Origin: Hymenobacteraceae bacterium
Lineage (GTDB): Bacteria > Bacteroidota > Bacteroidia > Cytophagales > Flexibacteraceae
Assembly: GCA_947459175.1 (NCBI GenBank)
Contig: CANHCT010000008.1
Span: forward strand, 1 to 46,450
Length of the DNA: 46,450 nt
Direction of reading: 5' to 3'
How positions within the stretch are numbered: position 1 is the stretch's first letter; each line of letters starts with the position of its first letter. Below the pieces are notes generated by a model, which was given only the letters and a program-made list of their open reading frames with translations, did not search any database and was not told the origin of the DNA. Positions 9,795 through 17,795 of the stretch are shown one piece after another. Position numbers and translations under genes: made by a program.

Positions 9795-10703
9795 TCAGTC
9801 TACTTCAACCACCAGATAATTGCTGGCACTCCAGAATTTTTCGGGGTTCGTTATTTTCAGAAATTTTTCCCCCGGGGTGTTTACGATAAGGTAGGAATTT
9901 TTCGGATGGGTGGTGATGATGATTACCTTACCGGTGTTGCCCAGGGCAATTTCTTTCATAATCATAAAATCGGCGGTTTGGAAGTATCTGTCCTCAAGCT
10001 TGTCGGAAAGGCGAAGGGTAGAGCCGATTCCCAGAACTCCGCCTTTTTTTTCCACTACCCTGGTTCGGGTCAGTTCATCCCTGGTTCCCACCATATAATA
10101 TATGTTTTTCTTCTGGTAGGCTTCTTCCTCCGTTTCGTTCAGCCAGCGTGTATCGGAGGCTCTTCTTTTTCCCGGTTTGGCCTGCCGTTTTTTCTGCTGC
10201 TCCACTTCTTTGCGGAGCTCGGCTACCTGCCGGCTGATGTTTTGAATGGAGCCATTCACCTCGATAAACAAGTTCTCCTGCCGGCTGATATAGTTGCGTA
10301 CATTGTCAATTATGGGTAAAAGCGAAGATTGCGGGATTTTAGACATTTTGATTTCCCGTTCGGCAGAATCCAGCAAAGACCGCGAATACCTGAAAATGAG
10401 GATGATTTCGGATGCGGTCCGCTGAAGCAGTTTTTCCTGTCCGGGCTGATGCCTGATTTTTTGAACCAACCTGATTTTCTCATCAATCAGGAGGTTGTTT
10501 CCCGTAAGTGTATACAGGACATTTTCCAGCCTGTCCGCATTTCTGTCGGTTTCGATTAGCAGATTTTCCAGCTTTTTGATGTGCCGGATGTACAAATCAC
10601 AATTTTCCTTCTTTAACGGTGCTTTTTGGGTTTCCTCTTCCTGCGTGCAGCCTCCTGCAAGCCAAACCAAAAGCGATAAATAAATGAGAAGGCGAAATTC
10701 CAT
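9795..10703 (-). CDS. Hypothetical coiled-coil lipoprotein
   Basis: A 302-residue predicted lipoprotein that I do not recognise as a named family. The first 18 residues form a signal peptide and the lipobox is LAGGC, with the modified Cys at residue 19. The ATG at 10703 is preferred because it opens this signal; the frame extends ten codons upstream to another ATG at 10733. The centre (roughly 30-185) is helical and charged, with a coiled-coil stretch including ISRQVAELRKEVEQQ. The C-terminal approximately 100 residues are predicted beta-rich (YYMVGTRDELTRTRVVEKKG, and HPKNSYLIVNTPGE). It is co-directional with the deacetylase/flippase pair, with a 90-bp gap. A structural or scaffolding envelope role is only a guess. 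Confidence 0.7.
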   Translation of the reverse strand: MEFRLLIYLSLLVWLAGGCTQEEETQKAPLKKENCDLYIRHIKKLENLLIETDRNADRLENVLYTLTGNNLLIDEKIRLVQKIRHQPGQEKLLQRTASEIILIFRYSRSLLDSAEREIKMSKIPQSSLLPIIDNVRNYISRQENLFIEVNGSIQNISRQVAELRKEVEQQKKRQAKPGKRRASDTRWLNETEEEAYQKKNIYYMVGTRDELTRTRVVEKKGGVLGIGSTLRLSDKLEDRYFQTADFMIMKEIALGNTGKVIIITTHPKNSYLIVNTPGEKFLKITNPEKFWSASNYLVVEVD

Positions 10704-10793
10704 TTCCCTGCAAAACGAAAAAAGAGAAATCAAAAAGCCTAATTTTTGAACAATTTATTTTTGAGTGCGGGCTTCAGTTTTGGAAATAAGGGA

Positions 10794-11429
10794 TTACAGC
10801 AATCCGAATCCAAACCCTTTTTGTCTGATTCCGGACAGAATCGAAGGCAGGGAGTCTTTTATATTTTTTTCAGCTTTCAGATTATCGTGCATCACGATGA
10901 TGGAGCCGCTTTCTATGTTATCCAGCACATTGGCAATACAGGCCTCTGGCGGAACGGAAGGGTCATAATCTTTGCTGAGCACATCCCACATGATGATTTG
11001 GTAACCCTGCTTTTTCAATAGATATGCCTGCCGGGGGGAAATCTGTCCGTAAGGTGGCCTGAAAATCCGCGAATATCCCGCTGGTAACGAATGCCCGAGC
11101 GCATCCTGACAACTTTCTGTATTTTTGAGGTAATCCGCCACTTTGGTTTTAAATCCGCTGATGTGGTTGTGGGTATGATTGCCGATTTTATGGCCCGAAT
11201 TCAGGATACGGGCAACCAATTCAGGATACCGGAGGACATTGTCGCCTACCAGGAAAAAACTGGCTTTGGCGCCGAAATCATCCAGGCAATCCAGAATCCA
11301 GGGGGTGAGGAGGGGAATGGGTCCATCGTCGAAAGTGACAAAAACCTCATTCGCAGCATTCGGAATCCGGAAGGTAAGTCCCTGACCAAGAAGCCGTACA
11401 ATGCCAGGTATTTTAGCCGGGGTTTTCAA
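10794..11429 (-). CDS. Polysaccharide deacetylase (NodB-like), TTG start
   Basis: Carbohydrate esterase family 4 enzyme of 211 residues, predicted to remove acetyl groups from N-acetylated sugars using a divalent metal. Motif 1 is TFDDGP (Asp34-Asp35), motif 2 NHTHNH (His85, His89), motif 3 RPPYG (124-128) and motif 5 IIVMHDN. All catalytic positions are present. No ATG or GTG lies upstream of motif 1. The TTG at 11429 gives an N-terminus (MKTPAKIPGIVRLLG) that resembles what I recall of related Bacteroidota deacetylases, and it overlaps the end of the flippase gene by 17 bp. There is no signal peptide, so its location is uncertain. The overlap with a flippase suggests a role in surface or exported polysaccharide. 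Confidence 0.9.
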   Translation of the reverse strand: MKTPAKIPGIVRLLGQGLTFRIPNAANEVFVTFDDGPIPLLTPWILDCLDDFGAKASFFLVGDNVLRYPELVARILNSGHKIGNHTHNHISGFKTKVADYLKNTESCQDALGHSLPAGYSRIFRPPYGQISPRQAYLLKKQGYQIIMWDVLSKDYDPSVPPEACIANVLDNIESGSIIVMHDNLKAEKNIKDSLPSILSGIRQKGFGFGLL

Positions 11430-12873
11430 TCTTGAATCGTTTAAAAATTTCCGCTTTCTGAATCCATATAATGTACAGCAACAAAATGGCCGGAAGCAGA
11501 ATGCCTTCCACCGTTTGAAGCCAAAAGTTTTCAGGGTTCAGGTATCGGGAAACAAAACACAGACCCAATGCCAGAGCAATTTGAGAAAACACCTTTGAAT
11601 AGGCCCAATTAACAGAGAAAAACTCCCGGCTCTTGATCCAGGAGAACCCGCACATAAACAGATAGCAGGCCAGCAGGGCCAAAGCCGAACCTGTCATGCC
11701 CAAAACAGGTACCAATAAGAAATTCAATGCCGCATTGATGGACAGGCCGCCAATCGAGATGAGGGTACCCCAATAAGTTCGCTCAGAAAATTTGTACCAG
11801 AAAGAAAGGTTGTAGTACACCCCGAATAAGAAATTGGCCAGGAGCAAAATAAAAATGGCATCCATCCCGAGCAAAAATTCCGGTTTCCGAAGAAAGACCT
11901 TGACAATCAGTTCGATATTGCATTGAATGGCCACCAATGCCATCAGCCCGGCCCCCACAAACCAGGTTAAAGATTTTGACAAATAGCCTGCCGTATCCTT
12001 TTTGTCCTGAATGGAAAAGAAAAAAGGGTCTGCCGCATACCGGTAGGCCTGAATGCCCAGATTGATGAAAATCGCCACTTTGGCACAACCGGAGTAAATT
12101 CCGATCAGGTCTTTGTTTTGGATATCTCCATAAAAACCGGCCGGTGTCAGACTTTCCAGCCATATCCTTCCGAAAATATCGTTGCTCACTCCCACAATGC
12201 TCATCATCACCATAGGAACAGAGAAAATCAATGTTTTTTTAAGAAAGTTGCGATCCCATAAAAAACGGAAACGTCTGATTACCTCCGGCATGAAAATATA
12301 GGTGAGGACAGAAGCGGCAAAGTTGATGTAAACAATCAGCCTGAAATTGACCCCAATAGGATTAATTTTATCAAAAAAGGGTGTTTCGGAAAGAAAAAGC
12401 AGGTTGAGCAAAATGGTGATGCCGATAGATGCCAGCCGAACTATCAGAAATCTTATGCTTTGATTGTGGTTTCGGATTCGGGCAAGAAAAATGCCGGCTA
12501 TTCCATCTGAGGCAAGGGTAGCCGAAATGATCCACAAATCCAGAGGCTCCAGTTCTGTAAGCCGGAGGCTCAGAAAAAGCCAGGAAACCGGTAAAAGCAA
12601 CAGGGCTACTACAATCTGAATGGAGATAATCTTTTGTTCGGTTTCCTCCTTCCGGCTCAGGTCATCGTTGCTGTACCGGAAAAGGGCCGTTTCCAGGCCC
12701 AGCGGAAAAATCACCGATAACACAGCCGCATAGGCAAGTATCTCAGACAGCACCGAGAAATCCCGCAGACTCAGCCTGGCTGTTTGAAGCGGCAGGAGCA
12801 GGTTTCCGATCAGGCGGCCCAGAATACTGGTAAGGCCATAGGTGGCGGTTTGACTGGCCAGTTTTTTTAGCAT
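11413..12873 (-). CDS. Polysaccharide/lipid-linked oligosaccharide flippase (MATE-like, Wzx family)
   Basis: Polytopic inner-membrane protein of 486 residues with about 12-14 hydrophobic segments. It begins MLKKLASQTATYGLTSILGR, the pattern typical of Wzx/RfbX-type polysaccharide transporters, in which a short amphipathic start leads into the first helix. Its likely role is to flip lipid-linked oligosaccharide across the inner membrane, but lipid II or teichoic-type flippases share the fold. The ATG at 12873 is the obvious start. Its last codons overlap the deacetylase gene, so the two are translationally coupled. It is divergent from the oxidase cluster, with 184 bp between the two starts. 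Confidence 0.85.
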   Translation of the reverse strand: MLKKLASQTATYGLTSILGRLIGNLLLPLQTARLSLRDFSVLSEILAYAAVLSVIFPLGLETALFRYSNDDLSRKEETEQKIISIQIVVALLLLPVSWLFLSLRLTELEPLDLWIISATLASDGIAGIFLARIRNHNQSIRFLIVRLASIGITILLNLLFLSETPFFDKINPIGVNFRLIVYINFAASVLTYIFMPEVIRRFRFLWDRNFLKKTLIFSVPMVMMSIVGVSNDIFGRIWLESLTPAGFYGDIQNKDLIGIYSGCAKVAIFINLGIQAYRYAADPFFFSIQDKKDTAGYLSKSLTWFVGAGLMALVAIQCNIELIVKVFLRKPEFLLGMDAIFILLLANFLFGVYYNLSFWYKFSERTYWGTLISIGGLSINAALNFLLVPVLGMTGSALALLACYLFMCGFSWIKSREFFSVNWAYSKVFSQIALALGLCFVSRYLNPENFWLQTVEGILLPAILLLYIIWIQKAEIFKRFKIENPG

Positions 12874-13057
12874 TCGGGGTCAAAAAAAGAACGAAGCAAC
12901 TTCAATTCAAAAAAATGAAGAAGATTCTGTTTGGATAAAGTCCCTGAAAACCTGAAAAGTCTGATGCATTTTTTTGCCATTACCCACGGAATACATACAC
13001 GGGCTTTGGTGCAAATTGAAAAAACCTATTTATTCGCACCCGAATTAAATTTTAAGA

Positions 13058-13801
13058 ATGGCTTCACACAGCGTTTCAACTTCTGCAAAGGTTAACTTAT
13101 GGGGTGGTGGCGTTGAACCCATGAAAGCGAGCTACGGCAAGCTGATGATGTGGTTTTTCCTCCTCTCCGATACCTTCACCTTTTCGGCCCTCCTCATCAC
13201 CTACGGGCTCATCCGATTTTCCAATCCGGCTTACACCGGAGAAATCAAGGATTTTGTTTTCTCTCAGGAATATTGGCCGATTCCGGACATGGTGTTCAAT
13301 GGTATACCCTTTTTTCACGGGGTTCACCTGCCGCTCGTTTTCGTTGGTATCATGACTTTCATCCTCATTATGAGTTCGGTAACTATGGTATTGGCGGTAG
13401 AAGCGGGCCACAGAATGGATCGCAACGATGTTCAAAAGTGGATGCTTTGGACCATTTTAGGTGGAATTGCCTTCCTTTTGTGTCAAGCATGGGAATGGAC
13501 CCACCTCATTTCCGGCACTGAGGCGGGTTCTTTGGTCAACGGGAAAATCTTCCACGGTGCCAATTTGGTGCAGAACGAATATGGTCCTCCTGCCTTTGCT
13601 GATTTGTTTTTCTTCATCACCGGATTTCACGGAACTCATGTTTTGTCCGGTGTCATCCTCAATATTATCATATTCTACAATGTAGCAGTTGGAGTATACG
13701 ACCGGACGGGCCATTATGAAATGGTTGAAAAGGTTGGTTTGTACTGGCACTTTGTGGATCTTGTCTGGGTATTTGTTTTTACATTTTTCTATTTGATCTG
13801 A
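13058..13801 (+). CDS. coxC: Cytochrome c oxidase subunit III (heme-copper oxidase)
   Basis: Inner-membrane subunit III of a heme-copper terminal oxidase, 247 residues. Five clear membrane helices lie near residues 31-53, 90-113, 128-148, 181-208 and 226-247. The conserved FITGFHGTHVLSG stretch and the closing YWHFVDLVWVFVFTFFYLI are diagnostic. In many Bacteroidota two subunit III-like genes stand in tandem; only one is present here. No coxA, coxB or ctaB lies in the window, so the catalytic subunits must be elsewhere. It is the first gene of a tight five-gene cluster (gap to cyoD 4 bp), divergent from the flippase. The upstream 184 bp are A/T-rich but I see no convincing promoter match. Confidence 0.95.
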   Translation: MASHSVSTSAKVNLWGGGVEPMKASYGKLMMWFFLLSDTFTFSALLITYGLIRFSNPAYTGEIKDFVFSQEYWPIPDMVFNGIPFFHGVHLPLVFVGIMTFILIMSSVTMVLAVEAGHRMDRNDVQKWMLWTILGGIAFLLCQAWEWTHLISGTEAGSLVNGKIFHGANLVQNEYGPPAFADLFFFITGFHGTHVLSGVILNIIIFYNVAVGVYDRTGHYEMVEKVGLYWHFVDLVWVFVFTFFYLI

Positions 13802-13805
13802 CACC

Positions 13806-14123
13806 ATGGGAAATACACATGCTGCCCAGCCGGGCGAATTGCCAAAAGCCAATACCAAAGCCATTTGGAGAACTTTCTGGATTCTTCTCGGGGTAACTGC
13901 GCTTGAGTTTCTTATTGCCTTTACCTCTCACAATAAGATGTTCAGAATTTCTACCTTTCTGATTCTTACTTTGGTAAAGGCCTTCTTTATTGTTGCTGAA
14001 TTTATGCACCTCAAGCACGAGGTTAAGGCGCTTATTCTTAGTGTTTTAATTCCTGTCTTGTTTATCGTTTGGCTGGTGATTGCTCTCATGGTGGAAGGCG
14101 ATTCCATTTTGGTGGTTCGCTAG
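13806..14123 (+). CDS. Cytochrome c oxidase subunit IV-like protein (CyoD family)
   Basis: Small inner-membrane protein of 105 residues with three helices (about 21-40, 48-66, 75-96). The stretch LVKAFFIVAEFMHLKHE is characteristic of the prokaryotic subunit IV/CyoD family, which assists assembly or stability of the oxidase. It follows the subunit III gene by 4 bp and precedes the SCO-like gene by 6 bp, so all three are surely co-transcribed. The ATG at 13806 gives a soluble N-terminus of normal length. Confidence 0.92.
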   Translation: MGNTHAAQPGELPKANTKAIWRTFWILLGVTALEFLIAFTSHNKMFRISTFLILTLVKAFFIVAEFMHLKHEVKALILSVLIPVLFIVWLVIALMVEGDSILVVR

Positions 14124-14129
14124 GATTGA

Positions 14130-14690
14130 ATGCCTCTTAACAAAAAAACCAAAACCGGATTTTTGCTCTTGTTGGTAGCAGGTCCGTTTTTGGTTTTTCT
14201 TTTTTTACACCTGTTCGGCAAGAATCAATTTGAGATTGATTTGTATCCTTATCAGGCAGGCTACCTGAAAAAACTAAACACAAAAGGCCCTGTAGTAGTC
14301 GCCGATGACGGCAGGCAGCTTACAGATGCCAAAGCGAAAGAATACTTCCGCCAATGGAAAAGACTGGAGCCTTTTTTTGCTGACAAGAAGTTGAAGCCTT
14401 TTGTGGTCTCATTCTCTTCAGGTGGGGCGGGGCCCTCAGTCGGGTCACTGGCAAATTTTTGGAAAGGAAAAAAGAGAGTGGAGGCAGATGCCGATTTCCT
14501 CGGTTTGGCCATGAAAGACACCGTGTTAGAAACCGAAACCGCAAAAGGACCTTCCTTAAAAAGGTTGCCCCCGCCGCCAAGGGTATTTTTATTTGATCAA
14601 AAATTGAACCTTCGGGGCGTTTACGGGTTATCAAACAGTCTGTATACCGACACTTTGATGCTGGAATACAAAATTCTCACCAACCAATAA
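14130..14690 (+). CDS. SCO1/SenC-like protein lacking all cysteines
   Basis: A 186-residue protein with an N-terminal membrane anchor (about 8-27) and an exported domain. Its place between cyoD and DUF420 is where many Bacteroidota carry a SCO-type copper chaperone, and the end of the protein (FLFDQKLNLRGVYGLSNS, then a Leu-rich strand) resembles the end of the SCO thioredoxin fold. However, the whole protein contains no cysteine, so the CxxxCP copper-binding motif is absent; the stretch around residues 92-105 (VVSFSSGGAGPSVG) stands where I would expect it. The only histidine is in the membrane anchor. It therefore cannot bind copper as a normal SCO does. The family assignment rests on position and weak C-terminal similarity. 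Confidence 0.7.
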   Translation: MPLNKKTKTGFLLLLVAGPFLVFLFLHLFGKNQFEIDLYPYQAGYLKKLNTKGPVVVADDGRQLTDAKAKEYFRQWKRLEPFFADKKLKPFVVSFSSGGAGPSVGSLANFWKGKKRVEADADFLGLAMKDTVLETETAKGPSLKRLPPPPRVFLFDQKLNLRGVYGLSNSLYTDTLMLEYKILTNQ

Positions 14691-14694
14691 GAAA

Positions 14695-15288
14695 ATGTCT
14701 GAATCCCTGTTCGATGCCGGCAAGGAGGCATTGTACCGAAAAATTGTACTCATCGTATCTTTTGCCATTCCGGCAGTGGTGGCATTTCTGATTCTGATGC
14801 CCCAGACGGGAAAACTGGGCGACTTTGATGTTTCGGCTTTTCCGGGAATCAATGCCACCCTGAATTCACTTACCTCCTTTTGCCTGGTCCTTGCCCTCTT
14901 TGCCATCAAAAATAAAAATATTCCCCTTCACCGGGCATGTATGAGTACTGCATTTGTGCTTTCTGCCTGTTTTCTGGTGCTGTATGTGCTCTACCATTTT
15001 CAGGGTCCTGCAACCCGATACGGAGATACCGACCACAACGGTATGCTGGATGAAGCGGAGAAAGCAGCTGCCGGATCCATCCGGATGGTGTATTATCTTC
15101 TGCTGGTCAGCCACATTATCCTGGCCGCCATCGCGCTCCCCTTTATTCTCCTTTCATTCTATTATTCTTTAAGCCTGCAGTTCGACAAGCACAAGAAAAT
15201 CGTAAAGTTTTCTTTTCCCGTTTGGTTGTATGTTGCGGTTTCAGGAGTAATGGTATATTTGATGATTCGTCCCTATTATCCTTTCTGA
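14695..15288 (+). CDS. DUF420 membrane protein with an EF-hand-like loop
   Basis: Inner-membrane protein of 197 residues from the DUF420 family, which accompanies oxidase genes in Bacteroidota. About five helices are visible (16-35, 57-72, 82-101, 129-157, 170-191). Conserved features include the SHIILAAIALPF helix and the LPHR-like IPLHRACM. Between helices 3 and 4, residues 111-122 read DTDHNGMLDEAE, which fits the 12-residue EF-hand calcium loop (D1, D3, N5, G6, D9, E12). The start at 14695 is 4 bp after the SCO-like stop. The role in oxidase biogenesis is inferred from gene context only. Confidence 0.88.
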   Translation: MSESLFDAGKEALYRKIVLIVSFAIPAVVAFLILMPQTGKLGDFDVSAFPGINATLNSLTSFCLVLALFAIKNKNIPLHRACMSTAFVLSACFLVLYVLYHFQGPATRYGDTDHNGMLDEAEKAAAGSIRMVYYLLLVSHIILAAIALPFILLSFYYSLSLQFDKHKKIVKFSFPVWLYVAVSGVMVYLMIRPYYPF

Positions 15289-15291
15289 ATT

Positions 15292-15555
15292 ATGAAGTCA
15301 AAAGCACTTTTTGTCCTGATTTTTTTCCTTTTATTAGCTGCATTTGGTGATGCTGCAGCGCAGTGTGCCATGTGCAAGGCTACCATAGAAGCCAATTCCG
15401 CCAACCAGCAGAAATACGGTATCGGCCTGAACACGGGCATTTTATATCTTATGTGCATACCCTACATCGCAGGGGGAATATTATTTTATCTTTGGTTTCG
15501 AAACGCCAAAACGAAAAAAAATATTTCAAGGCCTCAGAGGCCGGCTGCCATCTGA
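15292..15555 (+). CDS. Small exported CxxC membrane protein of the oxidase cluster
   Basis: An 87-residue protein following DUF420 by 3 bp, the last gene of the oxidase cluster. A signal peptide ends at about AFGDAAAQ, directly followed by a CAMC motif (Cys25, Cys28). A single membrane helix lies near residues 49-69, and the tail is basic. The CxxC sits right at the new N-terminus, outside the inner membrane, where it could bind metal or heme or undergo redox chemistry. I know no named function. Context suggests a part in oxidase assembly. A likely terminator begins within its final codons. Confidence 0.8.
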   Translation: MKSKALFVLIFFLLLAAFGDAAAQCAMCKATIEANSANQQKYGIGLNTGILYLMCIPYIAGGILFYLWFRNAKTKKNISRPQRPAAI

Positions 15556-15572
15556 TTTCGGGTGGCTTTTTT
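15547..15572 (+). terminator. Probable rho-independent terminator of the oxidase cluster
   Basis: A six-base-pair stem, GCCATC (15547-15552) with GGTGGC (15561-15566, one G-T pair), has an eight-base loop and is followed directly by six T (15567-15572). It overlaps the stop codon of the small CxxC gene. The stem is short, so the call is moderate, but the position at the end of a tight gene cluster supports it. Confidence 0.5.
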
Positions 15573-15686
15573 ACATATGTTTGCTGAGAAATCGGGTGCT
15601 TTCTTTTTGCTCTTCATATTGAATAAGGGTGCATGAAAATCCACCCGGAGCCCGGTTCATTCATCTTCAATTCAAAATCTGCCTGA

Positions 15687-16904
15687 TTGTCCCGAACCAT
15701 CCAATACGAATATATTCCGGGAAACCTGGAACGCTCTGAGCCTGCAGCCCGGACGGAAGCTGACCTTGCGGAAGGTGGATTTCTGATTAATCTGGGACCT
15801 CAGCATCCTTCCACCCACGGGGTTCTCCGGCTGGAAGTGGTGCTGGACGGCGAATTGGTTTTGGATGTGGTTCCCCACATCGGTTATCTGCACCGCTGTT
15901 TTGAAAAACATGCAGAGGCCCTTCCTTTTAATCAAATCATTCCCTACATCGATCGCATGGACTACATCGCCGCCATGAACAGCGAACATGTGTATGCAAT
16001 GGCGATGGAGAACTGGCTGGGAATCAAGCAGGATATTCATCCTAGGGTGGAGTTTATCCGGATTTTGGTTGCTGAGCTCAATCGGTTGGCATCACACTTT
16101 GTTGCCATAGGTACCTACGGAATGGACATTGGTGCATTTACCCCGTTTCTCTGGCTTATGCGCGACAGAGAGCACATTCTGCGGATGCTGGAATGGGTTT
16201 CGGGTGCCCGGATGCTGTACAATTATATTTGGATCGGAGGTTTATTTTACGACATCCCCATTGGATTCGAGGAGCGGGTTTCAGAATTTACGGCTTATCT
16301 GAAGCCCAAGCTCAGCGAACTGGAAGACCTGCTGCTCAACAATACCATATTTATTCAAAGGACTGCCGGAATAGGCGTGATTCCCAGGGGTTTGGCGGTA
16401 AATTATGGCCTTACCGGACCCATGCTGCGGGCTTCCGGAATTTGCTTCGACCACCGAAAAACCGAAGGCTACAGTCTCTACAGTGAAATGGATTTTGAGA
16501 TTCCCATTGGTAAAGGCGAGCAGGGAAAAACAGGCGATTGCTGGGACCGTACCTATGTCAGAGTAAGGGAATGTTTTGAATCGCTGAAAATTATCGGTCA
16601 ATGCCTGGAAAAACTCAAGGGACCATGCAAAAGAACTCCGGAATTTGATCCGCAAAAAGCGTGTCCGAAGAAAATCAGGCCTGCAGCAGGCGATTATTTT
16701 TTCAGGGGCGAAACTCCGAGGGGCGAGCTGGCCTTCTTTATGACGGCCGATGGTAAATCGGATGTGCCCCTCAGATTGAAAGCAAGGGCGCCTTCCTTTT
16801 CCAATCTTTCGGTGCTGCCCGAAATTTCCAAAGGCCATTTGCTGGCCGACCTGATTGCCATTGTTGGTTCCATCGATTTGGTCATGGGGGAGGTAGACCG
16901 TTGA
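15687..16904 (+). CDS. nuoD: NADH-quinone oxidoreductase subunit D, TTG start
   Basis: The 49-kDa (NuoD) subunit of respiratory complex I, 405 residues, at the quinone-binding end of the peripheral arm. Signatures present are LGPQHPSTHGVLRL, IPYIDRMDYI, a DIGAFTPFLW stretch, GPMLRASGICFDHRK and the C-terminal LIAIVGSIDLVMGEVDR. The usual HRG-xEK becomes HRCFEK here, with Cys for Gly. The TTG at 15687 is the only workable start: the codon just before it is an in-frame TGA, and no in-frame ATG or GTG precedes the conserved domain. Unlike the usual nuoA-N operon, no other nuo gene lies on either side; it sits between an oxidase cluster and a YceI-like gene. Confidence 0.95.
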   Translation: MSRTIQYEYIPGNLERSEPAARTEADLAEGGFLINLGPQHPSTHGVLRLEVVLDGELVLDVVPHIGYLHRCFEKHAEALPFNQIIPYIDRMDYIAAMNSEHVYAMAMENWLGIKQDIHPRVEFIRILVAELNRLASHFVAIGTYGMDIGAFTPFLWLMRDREHILRMLEWVSGARMLYNYIWIGGLFYDIPIGFEERVSEFTAYLKPKLSELEDLLLNNTIFIQRTAGIGVIPRGLAVNYGLTGPMLRASGICFDHRKTEGYSLYSEMDFEIPIGKGEQGKTGDCWDRTYVRVRECFESLKIIGQCLEKLKGPCKRTPEFDPQKACPKKIRPAAGDYFFRGETPRGELAFFMTADGKSDVPLRLKARAPSFSNLSVLPEISKGHLLADLIAIVGSIDLVMGEVDR

Positions 16905-17002
16905 ATTTCAGTATGTTGTATTTTGAAAGTCTCTCCCTCGATTAAAAATTTCCTCCTGTCTTTTCAAATCCCGATTTTTGTACATTCAAAATCTAAGCAA
17001 AA

Positions 17003-17704
17003 TTGAGTTGGCGATATAAGATTTTGATTTTCATGGGTTTGTTGCTTTTCGGCTGTATGGGTTGCAGGCAGGAAAACAGCCTTACTGAAGAGTACCGCGA
17101 ACTGGCCAAAGTCACCGAAAAAATGAAAGGCTCCAGTTTTTGGGTGCTCGATTCCACCAGGTCAAGCATTCGCTTTGAGGCAAACCAAAGCAGCTCGGCA
17201 ATGGTATCCGGAAAAATTCCCCTCCACAAGGGAACCCTGCTCATGGAAAAAGAAAGTGTTCTGGCAGGATTTTTTGAAGGCAAACTTTCGGATTGCAGGG
17301 TTGAGGAAAACAACAGTCATCTGGACATGAAAGCAGAGCTCAAGATGCTGAAGGACAGTCTGCCGGTATTGTTTTCCCGGCAGGGAAGCCGCATCCGAGC
17401 CGACCTGATGCAGGGGGGCAAGCAAGTTCAGCGCACCGGCTACCGCGAACCTGTAGTTTCCGGTTCCGGTGAATCCTGTACCCATATCTTCCAGGTTAAA
17501 TGGGAATTTGCAGACTCTGTGCTCACCATCCCTTTGCCTGCCACCCTGAAATTTGAGAAAAAGAATACCCGCTTCGCTGCGGTTGCCGATCTGGGTTATC
17601 AGGATTTTGGACTTTTTTACCGCAGGATGCCCGGGGGTGCATCGGTTTGGATGCCTTTGATCAAATGCCGCATAGAGCTGGTATTCAAGCCATTTAAACC
17701 CTGA
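17003..17704 (+). CDS. YceI-like lipoprotein
   Basis: A 233-residue predicted lipoprotein. The N-terminus MSWRYKILIFMGLLLFG is followed by Cys18 in a plausible lipobox (LFGC; Cys21 is a second candidate). The mature part resembles the YceI beta-barrel family: an opening WVLDSTRSSIRFEA, then paired strands, and a C-terminal LKFEKKNTRFAAVADLGYQD. YceI proteins bind isoprenoid or amphiphilic molecules in the periplasm. The TTG at 17003 is preferred because it supplies the positive n-region; an in-frame TAA lies just six bases before it, and the ATG at 17033 would leave a charge-free stub. It follows nuoD by 98 bp on the same strand. Confidence 0.75.
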   Translation: MSWRYKILIFMGLLLFGCMGCRQENSLTEEYRELAKVTEKMKGSSFWVLDSTRSSIRFEANQSSSAMVSGKIPLHKGTLLMEKESVLAGFFEGKLSDCRVEENNSHLDMKAELKMLKDSLPVLFSRQGSRIRADLMQGGKQVQRTGYREPVVSGSGESCTHIFQVKWEFADSVLTIPLPATLKFEKKNTRFAAVADLGYQDFGLFYRRMPGGASVWMPLIKCRIELVFKPFKP

Positions 17705-17795
17705 ATAATAATTTACTATGATGTCTTCGAATTTAGTATTCCTTCATCATATTTTTTGTAATCCCTTGATATTCAGAAAGTAGGTCCTCCAGGGC

